In this document: piece by piece, positions 12,075 through 23,921 of the stretch
How positions within the stretch are numbered: the first letter of the stretch is position 1
How the letters are laid out: each line of letters opens with the position of its first letter
Source of the DNA: Sabethes cyaneus
Lineage: Eukaryota; Arthropoda; Insecta; Diptera; Culicidae
Assembly (NCBI RefSeq): GCF_943734655.1
Contig: NC_071353.1
Span: forward strand, 150,922,179-150,986,178
Length of the DNA stretch: 64,000 nt
Direction: 5' to 3'
Program-made: the position numbers and the translations under genes
The notes under the pieces: model-generated
Told to the model about the DNA's origin: nothing
What the model saw: the letters and a program-made list of their open reading frames with translations, nothing else
The model's database searches: none

Positions 12075-12720
12075 GTAAGTAAATTGAGCGCCAACAACAG
12101 CGATGATTCATGCGTATCAGTTACGCGTTTTGACGAAAGATTTACACTGAAATCCGACTGAAATTCATTTGGCGCACTTAAATCATGTCCTGTGATTCGA
12201 TTTCACTGTTCCTTCATAACCGATTGGGTAGCAAAAAAGACCGGAACGGGGAAAACCCATTTAGAGAAGACAGCTGGAATTCATTTCCAGCGAATATTGA
12301 ATATTTTATGTCCCAAGCAACCAAGCCAGGCACCCACCCAGACCCACTGGGTCTGGATTGCGTTTTTCCGTCGGGCCAGAAATTTGCCTACATGATAGAC
12401 GAGCTTTGAATTCCATTAGACAACAGAAAAGACTGGCTGTGCGCCATCAGTCAAACCCTCGCCTCATTCTGAGGCGAGTTTTTTTCCTGGGGCAGATGAC
12501 AGACGTTCGTCTGTCGACGTCAGTTTATTGTGCCGATTGCGTTTTAACGGCGTTCCCTTTTCTTCATGTTTTGATTTGGGTATTCATGAGCTTGAGCAGT
12601 GTCAATTTTGGGAACCTCTCCTGCGCGATGGATTACCACCGAATGAGTCTGTGAGAACAGTAGCGAGTTCCCTTGATTGATTGTCTTTGTGTTGTGTAAT
12701 TTATCCTTCTTTACTATTAA
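12075..12720 (+). other. Unique intronic sequence around the second palindrome module
   Basis: Non-repetitive except for the palindrome module at 12470-12550. Two short overlapping frames at 12185-12409 and 12358-12654 have no recognisable domain. No gene seen. Confidence 0.5.
12470..12550 (+). repeat. Dispersed module with 18-nt palindrome, copy 2
   Basis: Direct-orientation match to 9339-9430, with the same perfect GACAGACG-TT-CGTCTGTC hairpin at 12498-12515 and the same tail ending TGCGTTTTAACGG. The flanks of the two copies differ, so this is a dispersed unit and not part of a larger duplication. Confidence 0.6.
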
Positions 12721-14300
12721 CGTTTTTCATTTTTTTCTAAAAAAAGCGAAAAGCAATTTTGCGACGCTTCTGGTATTAACTTCCCTTTTCGATCTTGAGC
12801 TGGCCCAGAAAGACCACTGACTGTTGCTTCCTTCCTTGTTGAGTTGGCTGGTAGGCCTCTCCTTGCAAAGGGAGTGAGGAAAAGGAAAGAAGGGCCAATG
12901 AAACCGAAAGAGAAAGTGAGAAAACTGGGGAAATGGAACATATAAAAGGAAAAAAATAAAATGGGACACAAAAAAACGGGACATGAATTGTTTCAGAAAA
13001 GAATGAAAATACTTATGAAGAACAAGGGAATATAGGACAGGTAAGAAAGAAAATCAGAGTAAAGATAAAGAAAAAAGTGAAAAAACATTAGAAAGATGTG
13101 AAAAAAAGTGCCAAAAAGACAAAAAGGACGCTGAAAAGACATTAAAAGGGACACAAGCAGAGCCTAAAGACCCCAAAAGGATATTATAAAGACGGCTAAA
13201 TTACGTTAAAAACCAAGAAATAAGTCGGAAAAAACGCAAAAATACGACAAAAGTGCGATCAAAATGAGCAGAAACGGCGACAAAAACTACAGACACAACT
13301 ACAGAAGAAACATGATGAAACAACGAGAAACGGAAACATGAAAACGACGAAGAGATGACGAAAAGACGAACTAAGATACCAAAACAATAAGTAGAATAAG
13401 TTAAAAAACAACCGAAAATTTCGAAAAAGAACCTTAGAAAACAATCAAATGATTACTGAAAGACGACGACAATAAAATGTCATCGGAAAGACATCAAAAA
13501 GGCCAAAAAGATGTTTCAAAGAGCGGCAAAAAACGTCAAATAAGTCGATTAAAACTAAAAAATAGACCCTAAAACGTTTTAAAACCGATTCAAACGTAAT
13601 TTTGAAACTATTAAAACTACTTAAAGATGCTCAAAAGTCGACCGAAAGTTCCTGAAACGACAACAAATGGAGTACAACTAGAGTAAGCCGACAGAAAGAC
13701 GGTAGCAAAAATAAGCGCTCGAAAGATGTCGCAAAAATGATGAAAAGTGCGATCAAAATGGGATGGAAATAGAAGGAAAAGACGTCAAAAAGACGACGAA
13801 CGCTGTAAATACATTAAAAAAAAGGTCTGAACAGTTGATCAAAACGTCATAAAAAGCCGAAATACGTCACAAAAGCAAAGCAAAAAACACCAAAAAGACG
13901 ATGAAAATGGCAAACATTCTACGCAAAAACGTCAATAAACGAAAAAAGTGGCAAAGAGACGATGAAAGGACGCCATTAAAACCAACCAAAAACGACTTTA
14001 TGTCGAAAAACATTAGAAAGATGTAAAATTACGATAAAAATGACAAAAACGAAAATGAAAAGACGGTGTGAAGATGATAAAGATATCGCAAAAAGATAGC
14101 AAAACACCAACAAAAGGCATAGAAAAACAACAAAAATGGTAAATAAGGTTAAGAAGACGACGATTAAAGTAAAAAAAGCGACAAAACTGCCAAACAAGAC
14201 GTGGAACAAAGCTGGGAAAAGGGACAAAAAAACTAAACAACGCAAGAGGAAAGATGAAACACGAAAGACGGCACATGACGAGCCAATAACAATAGACAAA
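12720..14300 (-). repeat. Purine-rich blocks: family A (12720-13060) then family B (13060-14300), reverse orientation
   Basis: A/G-rich on +. The first 340 nt carry GGGACA/AAAACGGGAC strings (family A). The remainder carries AAAAAGACGACG/GACGTCAAAAAG strings (family B reversed). The change of motif is sharp near 13080. No coding potential beyond biased frames. Confidence 0.7.
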
Positions 14301-14616
14301 GGACCATAGTTAGAATCTTTTGCACCCGTTATTGTTCTTTTTCTGTCCCGTTTTTTGACCCCTTTTCTGTCCAGTGTCTCGTCTCATTCTGTTAAAGGTT
14401 ATATCAAGGTTTTTTCTCGATTGTTTTTCGCTCTTCCTTTTGTTACTCTAGTTATCTTTTCCCGTAGCAAGTCTCCCTTTTTCTCTGGACCGTTCATTCT
14501 CTTGTATTGTACCGTTGTTTTTCAATTGCTCTCCTTCTTTCTTCTCTATTATTGCAATCTTTCGTTCTGCTCGTGTTTTCCGCTTTTTCTGTCTCGTTTT
14601 TCTCTTTTCTAGACCC
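14300..14616 (+). repeat. Family A block, forward
   Basis: Short pyrimidine-rich family A stretch interrupted on its right side by a SINE. The same array resumes at 14830. Confidence 0.65.
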
Positions 14617-14829
14617 AAAAAAAAAGCAAAGCCTGGGTGCTAATTCCGTTATCGAAATTTGACCTTCTGTTTTTATACAACAGACTTCGCAACCAGCTGT
14701 TAAAATATAGGACAGTGCGGGGTCAGTGCAACGATCCTATTGACTCTAACAGCCTCTCCCAGCCGAGATTCGAACATACGACGGCTGGCTTATTAGACCA
14801 GCGTGTTACCTCGAGGCCAACTGGGAGGC
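14617..14829 (-). mobile_element. tRNA-derived SINE, near full length
   Basis: Read on the minus strand, a tRNA-like head occupies 14826-14757. Its acceptor-stem halves pair over 7 bp (one G-U), its anticodon arm can form a CTGGT/GCCAG stem with loop CTAATAA (anticodon AAT, Ile-like), and its B box TTCGAATCT suits RNA polymerase III. A ~130-nt tRNA-unrelated body follows, with the conserved string AACAGCTGGTTGCGAAGTCTG, then a tail GCCCAGGCTTTGC- plus T-run. Related copies lie at 15569-15714, 18361-18470, 47452-47630 and 49784-49975. It is inserted into family A DNA. Confidence 0.8.
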
Positions 14830-16290
14830 CTGTTCTAGTCCCGATTTACCTCTTTTCTAGTTTTCCATCCCTTCCCATCTTTCCTTTTCTTCAATCTTGA
14901 TTTTCCTTTTTTCCTTGCCCCTTTATTTGCCCCATTTTGTCACATTTCTTCCTTCCTTTTTGTCCCGCTTCCCGCCTATTGCCTCTTTTCCCTCCCGTCT
15001 TTTCATGTTTCGTCCCATTTAACCCATTTTTATTCCTTCCTTTCTGTTATATTTTCCGTCCCTCTTTTGTGTCTCGTTTTCTTTTTTTTCTTTTTTATGT
15101 CTCGTCTAACCTCTTTTGCTGTTTTGCATTTTCGATTTTCTCTTTTTTTCCTCTTTTCCTCACTCATTTTTCCTCTTTACTCATCCCTCGTGGTCCCTCG
15201 ATGTTCTGTCGCGATTTATCTTCTGTTTTTTCTTTTATTCTATTTTTGTTTTTTCCCCGTCACGTTTTCTTTCCTATTCCTTACGGCCCTGAGTGAGACG
15301 TTTAATGCCACGTCTACAAATACTTTTTGGTTGCTTTTTCTCTTGTTTGCAGTCTCATTTTTCCTCATTTTCTGGCCCCCATATGTGTTCATTTTTGTCC
15401 TGAAATTTTGTTTTTGTCCCATTTTCCACCCTTCACCTTTTTTTGTTCCTTTGTTACTTATCATTCAACCTCACTTTCTTTCCCGTTTTTGACTTTCTGT
15501 TCCGTTTTCCTCTTTGTTTCTGTTCTGTTTTGTTTCTTAGCCCCATTTATCTTCCTTACACCTCCCTCAAGGTACAGCACACTGGTCTAACAAGCAAGCC
15601 AGTCAACGTATGTTCAAACCTCAGCCGGCTGGGAATTGTCGTCCTGGACTCTAGCAGCTGGCTGCGAAGTCTGCTAATTAGACTGCTGCGTAAACGAAAT
15701 TCAGCACCCAGGTTTGGCTTTCCTTTGTATCCCTTTTAACTGTCTCGTTTTTCTCCATTCTTCTACTCTTTATCTCGTCTTCTAACTATTCCGTTTTTCA
15801 TTTTCTTCTATTCAATTTTGTTTCCTTTTCAGGCATATTTTCCTTCCTTTCCCTTCCATTTCCTTTCTTTTTATTTCTCGTCTACGCTTGTTTTGTCTTA
15901 TTCAACCTCTTGTACTGCTCATGCTTTTTTCTCTTTTTCAGTGTCCTTTTACCTAATTTCTTGAGCTCGAAGAGACTCTACTGTTTTGCTTTCACTCCGT
16001 GTTCCTTGTTTTTTCTTCCTTTTTCCTTCTTTTTATGTCACATATAACCTCTTTTTCTGTTCCGTTTTCGTCTTTCTCTACTGTTTTCCCTCTTGTACCA
16101 TTTTTCCTGTTTGCTGTTTTGTTGTTCTGTTTATCTGGTTCACTTTTCTCTCGAGGCTGTAACTGTCCCGTTTTACCCCTCTTCTATTCCGCGTTTCGTC
16201 TTTCATCTTCCGTTTTTTCATATATTCAAATCCAGTTTCAGATTTTTTCAGTCACATTTTTCCTTGTTTCATGTCCCATCCGGGTGGCGG
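14830..16290 (+). repeat. Family A block with embedded SINE
   Basis: Pyrimidine-rich family A array, cut by the SINE at 15569-15714. The switch to purine-rich family B at about 16290 is abrupt. Confidence 0.7.
15569..15714 (+). mobile_element. tRNA-derived SINE, diverged copy
   Basis: Same family as 14617-14829 in the opposite orientation: GGTACAGCACACTGGTCTAA head, B-box-like GTTCAAACCTC, the TGGCTGCGAAGTCTG body string and a GCACCCAGGTTTGGC tail. The middle is shortened relative to the minus-strand copy. Confidence 0.7.
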
Positions 16291-16670
16291 AAAGACAAAA
16301 AACCGTCGAAAAGGCATCCAAAATATGATGAAAATACGTCAAAATGACTACGCACAAAAATGCAAAAAAAACTAAAAAATGGCCAACAGATAATATAAAG
16401 TCACCGTTAAGAGGAACCAAAAATGTCTATTTGCTAAAAAACGTATTTACTTGTAAAAACAAACACCTTAAAAATGACTAAAAGACATCGAAAAGATTAA
16501 AATGATGCCAAAAAGACGACTATAATAATGCAAAAACTAAAAACGACTACAGAAATTAAAAAAAAGACGTTGAAAACACGCCAGAAAAGCGAGAAACAAA
16601 GCAAAGATTGCAAGAGGAAGATGAAAAACCGTTGAAAAGGCGACTAAAATGTAATGAAATTACGTTTCTC
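16290..16670 (-). repeat. Family B block, reverse orientation
   Basis: AAAAGACG/GTCGAAAAGG-type purine-rich sequence lying between two forward family A blocks. No gene seen. Confidence 0.65.
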
Positions 16671-17232
16671 TTTTAAAAACGGTCTACCCTGTTTCTATTC
16701 TCGTTTCTATTTCGTTTTACGTTTTATTCTGTTATAGTGTCTTTCCTGGTCTCCCGATTTTTAAGTCAGGGTGTTCTTCTTTCTCTTAGACTAGTACCGT
16801 TAACTGGTACCGTTTCTCCTGTGTTACTCCCCTATTTTTCCTGATCCTGATTGTGTCTCCTTTGTTGTTTTGAGTTTCCGTTTTTTTTGTTTTCTTCCAT
16901 TTTCTTGCATTCCGTTTTTGCTTCTACTCGTTACATTTTTCCTTTTTCTTCTGTCCCGTCTCTCGTTTTCTGGTATCTTTCTGACCCCTTTAATTTCCCG
17001 TTTGTTCTCTTTCCGTGTTCCGTTTTTCCCTCTTTTTCCCTCCATCTATCTCTGCCCCATCGCCTTTTCTTTATCTCGTGAAACGTTCTTTTTTCCGCTT
17101 TTTCTCAGCCTCCTTTTTAATCGTTTGCCGGTTCCTTTTTGTCTCTGTTTCTGTCCCATTTGTTCTCTTTCCGTGTTCCGGTTTTCCTCAGCTGTCCCGA
17201 TTTTACTCCTTTCTCTTCCTGTTTCCATTTCG
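16670..17232 (+). repeat. Family A block, forward
   Basis: Pyrimidine-rich family A units up to the left terminal inverted repeat of the TIR element at 17233. Open frames here are compositional. Confidence 0.65.
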
Positions 17233-17505
17233 ATTAAAGCAGAGGAGCGTTTGGTGCGAAAAATGTTGATGGAATGCTTGGACTGGTAGGGATAAAACTA
17301 GATCTGAGACTAATTAATACATGGGTGTTGTATAGCTTTAATGCGTAAAGCACTCGGGCACCAACCGAGAAATTGTGGGTTGGAGTCCCACTACCACAAA
17401 CTACCCAATATTTATAGCTGCACATCGAAATTTTCCCAGTATTTAATCGCACCATTTTTCGCACCACCATAACATTTTTCGCACCAAACGCTCCTCTGCT
17501 TTAAT
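17233..17505. mobile_element. TIR element (MITE-like) carrying a tRNA-like core
   Basis: The 35-nt termini 17233-17267 and 17471-17505 are perfect reverse complements. Both halves read ATTAAAGCAGAGGAGCG at the outer edge and GCGAAAAATGTT at the inner edge. Termini fit either a TTAA or a TA target duplication (TTAA at 17234-17237 and 17501-17504). The 3' half repeats an ATTTTTCGCACCA motif three times. The interior holds a complete tRNA-like cloverleaf (17326-17399). There is no transposase, so any movement would need a helper. It sits inside family A DNA. Confidence 0.8.
17326..17399 (+). tRNA. tRNA-like sequence or tRNA pseudogene inside the TIR element
   Basis: 74 nt that fold as a standard cloverleaf. 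Acceptor stem 17326-17332 pairs with 17392-17398 (6 of 7). D stem GCTT/AAGC has a 9-nt loop, anticodon stem CTCGG/CCGAG a 7-nt loop GCACCAA, variable loop is 5 nt, T stem GTGGG/CCCAC a 7-nt loop. A B-box-like GGTTGGAGTCC differs from consensus at one position. Odd points are C instead of U at position 33 and a T-A first acceptor pair. Nominal anticodon ACC would be glycine. I think it is a tRNA-derived promoter or pseudogene, probably not a functional tRNA. Confidence 0.55.
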
Positions 17506-18360
17506 TAAAATAGAGTTTACGTTTGACCGCGAAAAAGTCAGTAACAGTAAAACTTCCTTTTTCTTATTTTTGTTCAGAAAATTTCACCTTCTTAGTTACG
17601 TTTTCTCTCTTTTTCGTCCCGTCTTGCCATTTTAGTGTCCCGTTTCTATTTTCATGTCACTTTCATGTTATGTCTTATTCTGTTATACGGTCTTGCCTGT
17701 TTCCACCCGTTTTTTAAGCCAGGTTTTGCTCCTTGGACCAATTTTTCTCTTTTCTGGTGCCGTTTTTGCTTTGTTACTCCCTTGTTTTCCTTATTTTTGT
17801 GCTCTGCTTTTCAGGCCTACTGTTGGCTCTTTTTTCCTTTGTGCTGCTCCTTTGCGCCGAGTTTCTAGTTTTCGTCCCGATTTTGTTCCGTTTTACCACT
17901 TTTCAGATTTGCACAAAGATAGCCTAAATTATGCTCTATAATCTGGTGAGGAGGAAATACGGGAGCAGCAAAATGGAGAAAAGGAAAAAATGGAGCGAGC
18001 TACAATAAAACGGAAGACAAAAAGGGCAAAACGAAAGTTCGGGCAAGAAAAAAAAGAACATGACAGAAAAGGTGAACAAATGAGGGGAAGAACGGCACGG
18101 ACGACAACGAAAAACGGCATAGAAAATGAGTGAAAAAGCAAAAAAAGTGAAAAATGCAACGGAGAAAAGAACCAATGAGGACCATTGAAAAAGTAGAAGT
18201 AGAAGAAAGACAAGAGAAGAAAGTTGACAGAAAAGAAAATGAAAACACACCAAAAGAAAAAAATGTCAAAAAGTGGAAATACGGCACAAAACAGGGGGAA
18301 AATGGAATAGCTAAGAAAGAGATGGTTAGAAGAAGTAGGAAAAAGTAGGGAACAAAAAGA
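17506..18360. repeat. Family A blocks meeting head to head near 17935
   Basis: Pyrimidine-rich up to about 17930, then purine-rich from about 17940 to 18360. The polarity reverses within about 20 nt. No gene seen. Confidence 0.65.
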
Positions 18361-18470
18361 AGCAAAGCGTTGGACGACTTTCTAAGACTTGACCCTTCTT
18401 TATCGTCAGACTATTAGAGTACAGAACAGTCACGGGGCTAGTGCAACGATCCTACTGAATCTATCTATAG
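18361..18470 (-). mobile_element. tRNA-derived SINE, 5'-truncated fragment
   Basis: Minus-strand match to the body and tail of the 14617-14829 family (GTAGGATCGTTGCACTAGCCCC and an AAGGGTCAAGTCTTAGAAAG-like string, then GCTTTGCTTC). The tRNA head is absent. Confidence 0.65.
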
Positions 18471-18890
18471 AAAAAGAGGCACCGAAAAAAATAAAATAAA
18501 CACCGTTTTTACACAAATGGGTAAACGAAAAAAAGCAGAAAAACGACGGATCGAAATGATATAGACAATCAGGCAAACTTAAAATGAGAAATTAAATAAA
18601 AAAAACCGGACAAAATGAGAGAAAAGAAAACTAGAAAGAGAGAAGATATTAAGTATCTGCATCATACGGTTTGCGAGATATAATTGACTTTCTGCCGTGA
18701 CCCCCTTAAAATCAGTTTTTTAAACTTTATGTACACAAAACCTCAGTTAACAGGTTCGACGTGTTCTACAAACTTTTTGATACTATCAAAATACGTAAAT
18801 ATCATATGTTGCTCTATTTGCTTTAAAAATTGATTTGAAGCATAAATTTTACCGTTTTACAAGCAATTTTCTCCGTTAATAGGCACCTAT
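18470..18890. other. Short family A remnant, then AT-rich dispersed sequence
   Basis: 18470-18650 is purine-rich family A. 18660-18870 is AT-rich and resembles in style the dispersed sequence at 43690-44330 (GTTCTACAAACTTTTTGAT and similar), but I could not align it firmly. No gene seen. Confidence 0.4.
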
Positions 18891-20040
18891 TGGCCTATTT
18901 TTGCTGCTGCTTTGGTCACGTCTTTCCACCATCAGTTTTCACTGTCTTTTGTCCCCTTTTCGTAGTATTTTTGTTTTCGTTTTTTTTTTTGGTTTTTATT
19001 ACGGGTTTACACTAGTTTTGCTACCGTCATTTCATCGTCTTTTTGTAATTCTTCGCTGACACTTTTTCGTCGTCTGTTTTCGTTATATTTTCGTTTACTT
19101 TTTTGTGTTTTTGACGGTTTTAACATTTTTTGCAAAGTTCTTTTCGCCAAAATCGTCATCATTATTCCCATTATTTTTGTCGCCTTTTATTCGTTACCAT
19201 TTTTTCGTCACCTTTACGTTGTCGGTTCGTGTCGCTGCACTGCACTGTCGTGTATTTGTCATTTGCTCGTTTTCTTTCCGTCGTCCTTTTTTGAAATTTT
19301 TGTCATTTTTTGGTGTTTTGTGTAATGGTGCTATGCCGTTTTTGTCGTAATTTCATCGTCTTTTTGTCGTTCTTTAGTAGCCTTTTACTTCTATTTTCGT
19401 CGTCTTTTTTAGCATTTTTGGACTATCTTACTGTTTTGGCATTCTCGTTTTGACAGTTTTTTTCTTTTTCCTTATCTTTTTATCGTATTGTGATCGTCTG
19501 AGCGTGAGCCTTTGTGGTCTCTTCATGGAACTTTCACTACTTTTTTTCTTTTTTTTTTTTGAGACGTCGTCCGCTTTCTATTTGCCATTCTTTTATTGTT
19601 TCCCGTCATATATTCGTTGACTTTTTCTTCATCTTGTTGTCGTCCTGTTTTTAGGTATTGTTTTTTTAACTTTTATGGCATTTTTGCAAACTTTATTCGC
19701 TGTTTTTGTCGTCTTCTCGCTGTTATTTATAGTCTCGTCGACGCTTCATTGCTTTTTTTATTGTCTTTTCGTCGCCTCGTCACCGTTGCTTCGTCCTATT
19801 TTCTGACATTCCTTTGTCGTTTTTTTTAATAAGAAATAAGGTTTTTCTGCCATTTTTGTCACCTTTTTCGATCTTTTAGTATCTGTTCAATATTGTTTAA
19901 TATTGTCTTCTCGACATCTTTTAATCGTCCCGTCATTATCTTTTTGATTTGCTCTTTGTGACCTTTTCTTCGCCGCTTTGTCAACAAGCGGCTGGTTGCT
20001 TTTTTTATTTGTTATTTTGTCTTTTCTTGATCCTTAAAAG
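18890..20040 (+). repeat. Family B block, forward
   Basis: T-rich sequence with recurring GTCGTC/CATCGTCTTTTTG strings, as in 9990-11040. It ends where the composite family D element starts. Confidence 0.75.
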
Positions 20041-20049
20041 CAGCATTTA

Positions 20050-23000
20050 TAGGTGACTAGCTGACTCGACAAACTTCGTATTGCCACAAATTAACCTGTG
20101 TTGTACATAAATCATGAATCTCAGATGATCTTTGTCACAATCTCGAGTTTTGCAAGCCCCCCAGTGGGCGGCGCTTCCAACGGCGGGACACCGGCAACAC
20201 TCGCGACCGTCTCGTCCTGAATGATCTAGTGTTACTATAGATAGTTTTTGTGGTCTTGTATTGACTAATGTTTTATGGAAGAGTCTCAAATTTCTCGAGT
20301 TCGATTAGTTTTTGAGTTTCGCAAAAATTTCTGTTTTATTTGTATGAGAGTCCATATCCCCCTACCACAGGGGTGAGAGGTCTCTAACTATCGTAAAATA
20401 AATTCAAGACTCCAAAATCTCCCACATGCCAAATTTGGTTCCATTTGCTTGATTAGCTCTCAAGTTATAAGGAAATTTGAATTTCATTTGTATGGAGCTC
20501 CCATACAAATGAAATTCAAATTTCCTTATAGAGGGGAGCTCCCCCTCTTAAAAGGGGATGGGGTCGTAATTCACCATAGAAAAAATTTCTGCCATCTAAA
20601 ACTCCCACATGCCAAATTTGGTTCCATTTGATTGATTAGTTCTCGAGATAAGAGGAAATTTGCATTTCATTTGTATGGAAGCCCATCCTCTTAAAGGGGA
20701 GATGGGCCATAACTCGCTTTCTAAAGAAGAGAGGGGTCTCAATTCACCATAGAAAAAAATCTTGCCTCCAAAACCACTTACATGTCAAATTTGGTTCCAT
20801 TTGCTTGATTAGTTCTCGAGTTATGAGGAAATTTGTTTTTCATTTGTATAGGAGCCCCCCCTCTTAAAGTGGGGAGGGGTCCTAATTCACCATAGAAAAT
20901 GTTCTTGCCTACAAAAACACCCACTTGCTAAATTTGGTTGCATTTGCTAGATTAGTTCTAGAGTTATGAGGAAATTTGTATTTCGTTTGTATGAGAGCTC
21001 CCCCTCTTGAAAAGGTAAGGGGTACTAATTCATCATAGAAAAAATGGTTGCCTCCAAAAACACCCACATGCCAAATGTGGTTCCATTTGCTTGATTAGTT
21101 CTCGAATTATGAGGAAATTTGTATTTCATTTGTGTAGAAGCACCCCCTCTTAAAGTGGGGAGGGGTCCTAATTCACCATAGAAAATATTCTTGCCCTCGA
21201 AAACTTTTACATGTAAAATTTTGTTCCATTTTGCTTGATTAGTTCTAGAGTTATGAGGAAATTTGTATATGATTTGTTTAGAGGCCCCCCTTCTAAAGTG
21301 GGGAGGGGATCCAATTCATCATAGAAAAAATGTTTGTCTCCAAAAACACCCACGTGCCAAATTTGGTTCCATTTATTTGCTTGATTAGTTCTCGAGTTAT
21401 GAGGAAATTTGTATTTCATTTGTATAGGAGCCCCCCTCTTAAAGTGGGAAGGGGTTCTAATTCACCAAAGAAAATATTCTTGCCCTCGAAAACTTTCACA
21501 TGCCAACTTTGGTTCCATTTGCTTGATTAGTTCTCGAGTTATGAGGAAATTTGAATTTCATTTGTATGAGAGCCCCCCTCCTAAATTGGGCAGGGGTCCC
21601 AGTTTATCATAAAAAAATATTTTGTCTCCAAAAACACCCACGTGCCAAATTTGGTTCCATTTGCTTGATCAGTTCTCGAGTTATGAGGAAATTTGTATTT
21701 CGTTTGTATAGGAGCCCCCCCCTCTTAAAGTTGGGAGGGGTCCTAATTCGCCATAGAAAATATTCTTGCCCTCGAAAACTTTTACATGCAAAATTTTATT
21801 CCATTTGCTAGATTAGTTCTCGAGTTATGAGGAAATTTGTATTTCATTTGTATAGGAGCCCCCCCTCCTAAAGTGGGGAGGGGATCCAATTCACCAAAGA
21901 AAATATTCTTGCCCTCGAAAACTTTTACATGCAAAATTTTATTCCATTTGCTTGATTAATTCTCGAGTTTTGAGGAAATTTGTATTTCATTTGTATGGGA
22001 GCCCCCCTTCCTAAAGTGGGGAGGGGTCCCAACTCATCATATAAAAAAAATTTGTCTCTAATAACACCCACATGTAAAATTTTGTTCCATTTGCTTGATT
22101 AGTTCTCGAGTTATGGGGAAATTTGTGTTTCGTTTGTATAGGAGCCCCCCTCTTAAAGTGGGAAGGGGTTCTAATTCACCAGAAAATATTCTTGCCCTCG
22201 AAAACTTTCACATGCCAAATTTGGTTCCATTTGCTTGATTAATTCTCGAGTTTTGAGGAAATTTGTATTTCATTTGTATGGGAGCCCCCCTTCCTAAAGT
22301 GGGGAGGGGTCCCAACTCATCATATAAAAAAATTTTGTCTCTAATAACACCCACATGTAAAATTTTGTTCCATTTGCTTGATTAGTTCTCGAGTTATGAG
22401 GAAATTTGAATTTCATTTGTATGAGAGCCCTTCTCCTAAATTGGGCAGGGGTCCCAGTTTATCATAAAAAAATATTTTGTCTCCAAAAACACCCACGTGC
22501 CAAATTTGGTTCCATTTGCTTGATCAGTTCTCGAGTTATGAGGAAATTTGTATTTCGTTTGTATAGGAGCCCCCCCCCCTCTTAAAGTTGGGAGGGGTCC
22601 TAATTCGCCATAGAAAATATTCTTGCCCTCGAAAACTTTTACATGCAAAATTTTGTTCCATTTGCTAGATTAGCTCTCGAGTTATGAGGAAATTTGCATT
22701 TCATTTGTATAGGAGCCCCCCTTCCTAAAGTGGGGAGGGGTCCCAATTCATCATAGAAAAAAATTTTGTCTCCAAAAACACCCACATGCCAAATTTGGTT
22801 CCATTTGCTTAATTACTTCTCGAGTTATGAGGAAAATTGTGTTTCTTTGGTACAGGAGCCCCCCCCTCTTAAAGTGGGGAGGGGTCCTAATTTACTATAG
22901 AAAATATTCTTGCTCTCGAAAACCTTCACATGCCAAATTTGGTTCCATTTGCTTGATTAGTTCTCGAGTTATGAGGAAATTTGTATGGAAGCCCCCCCTT

Positions 23001-23335
23001 TTAAAGAGGAGAGGAGTTATAATTCCCCTTATAAAGAGGGGAGGGGTACTAATTTACCATAGAATAAATTCTTGTCACCGAAAACACCCACATGCCAAAT
23101 TTTGTTCTATTTGCTTGATTAGTTGTCGAGTTATGCAGAAATTTGTGTTTCATTTGTATGGGAGCCCCCCTCTTAGAGGGGGGAGGGGTTTCTAACCATC
23201 ACTAAAACCTTTCCTGGCTCCAAAAAACCTCTACATGCATATTTTCATGCCGATTGGTTCAGTAGTTTTCGATTCTATAAGGAACATACGGACAGACAGA
23301 CAGACAGACAGAAATCCTTCTTTATAGGTATAGAT
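20050..23335 (+). mobile_element. Composite element with ~19 tandem ~144-bp units (family D)
   Basis: A unique left part (about 20050-20400, starting near CTAGCTGACTCGACAAACTTC) precedes an array of units of about 142-147 bp. Each unit contains TTTGGTTCCATTTGCTTGAT, TCTCGAGTTATGAGGAAATT, GTATTTCATTTGTATGGGAG and a CCCCCCTCTTAAAGTGGGGA block. Early units (20440-20800) are longer, about 175 bp. The array ends in a terminal module CCGATTGGTTCAGTAGTTTT and (GACA)n at 23290-23310. The same terminal module closes the second locus at 34628-34765. I know of similar repeats ending in GACAGACAGA in insect introns but do not assign a superfamily. Confidence 0.75.
20466..20530. repeat. Perfect 30-bp inverted repeat inside family D
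   Basis: 20466-20495 and 20501-20530 are exact reverse complements separated by 5 nt. The arm is the GGAAATTTGAATTTCATTTG part of the ~144-bp unit, so a local inverted duplication of the unit created it. Later units lack the inverted half. Confidence 0.85.
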
Positions 23336-23921
23336 TTTAAGCTTATTTTGGGATTCTTTTTTTCTATCGGTTAAAATACTTTTGTTAAGCATTTTTTGGA
23401 AATTTCATAATTAGTTGGGAATTGTTTGCCATAGTTTCTTGTCTTGGTCTTTACAAGTTTTTTAAGCGATTTTGAGCCTAACTTGGGATTATATTTTTGT
23501 TTAGACCAAAAGGCTTTTAGCAGCACTTTTCGCCGGTTTCAAGCCTAATTTGAGATTATTTACTATTTTGTCTTTTATTGGCCTTTAGAAGCTTAGAGGC
23601 TCAATTTTTGACCAATTTTATTGTGATAAGAAGACCTTTCCGAAGTGCCTTTCGGCGATTGCCGGTTTATCTGGGGATTGTCGGCTATTGTGTCCTATCT
23701 TCTTCTTTTTTTTGTCGGAAGGTTAGACCACTACGACCATTATTTTGATCTATTGTGGTAAGTTTCTTATCTTAGTTTTTAGATACTGTTTAGCCAATTT
23801 CAGACCTAATTTGAGATTATTTTTTATTCATACCAAAAAGCCTATAGCAGGACTTCGCCAATTACAAGCTAAATTTAGCATTATTTGCTATTTTGTGTGT
23901 TCTTTGGCTTCAGAAGCATTA

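Noticed and set aside
11824..12078. ATG-initiated 84-residue frame over exon 2
   Set aside because: It is out of frame with the C1-domain protein encoded by 11936-12074 and crosses the splice acceptor.
20047..20289. Minus-strand 80-residue cysteine-containing frame
   Set aside because: It lies in the left part of the family D composite element and shows no ordered zinc-finger spacing.
20290..23330. CRISPR-like array of ~144-bp spaced repeats
   Set aside because: The whole unit is repeated, there are no unique spacers of uniform length, no cas genes, and the genome is eukaryotic.
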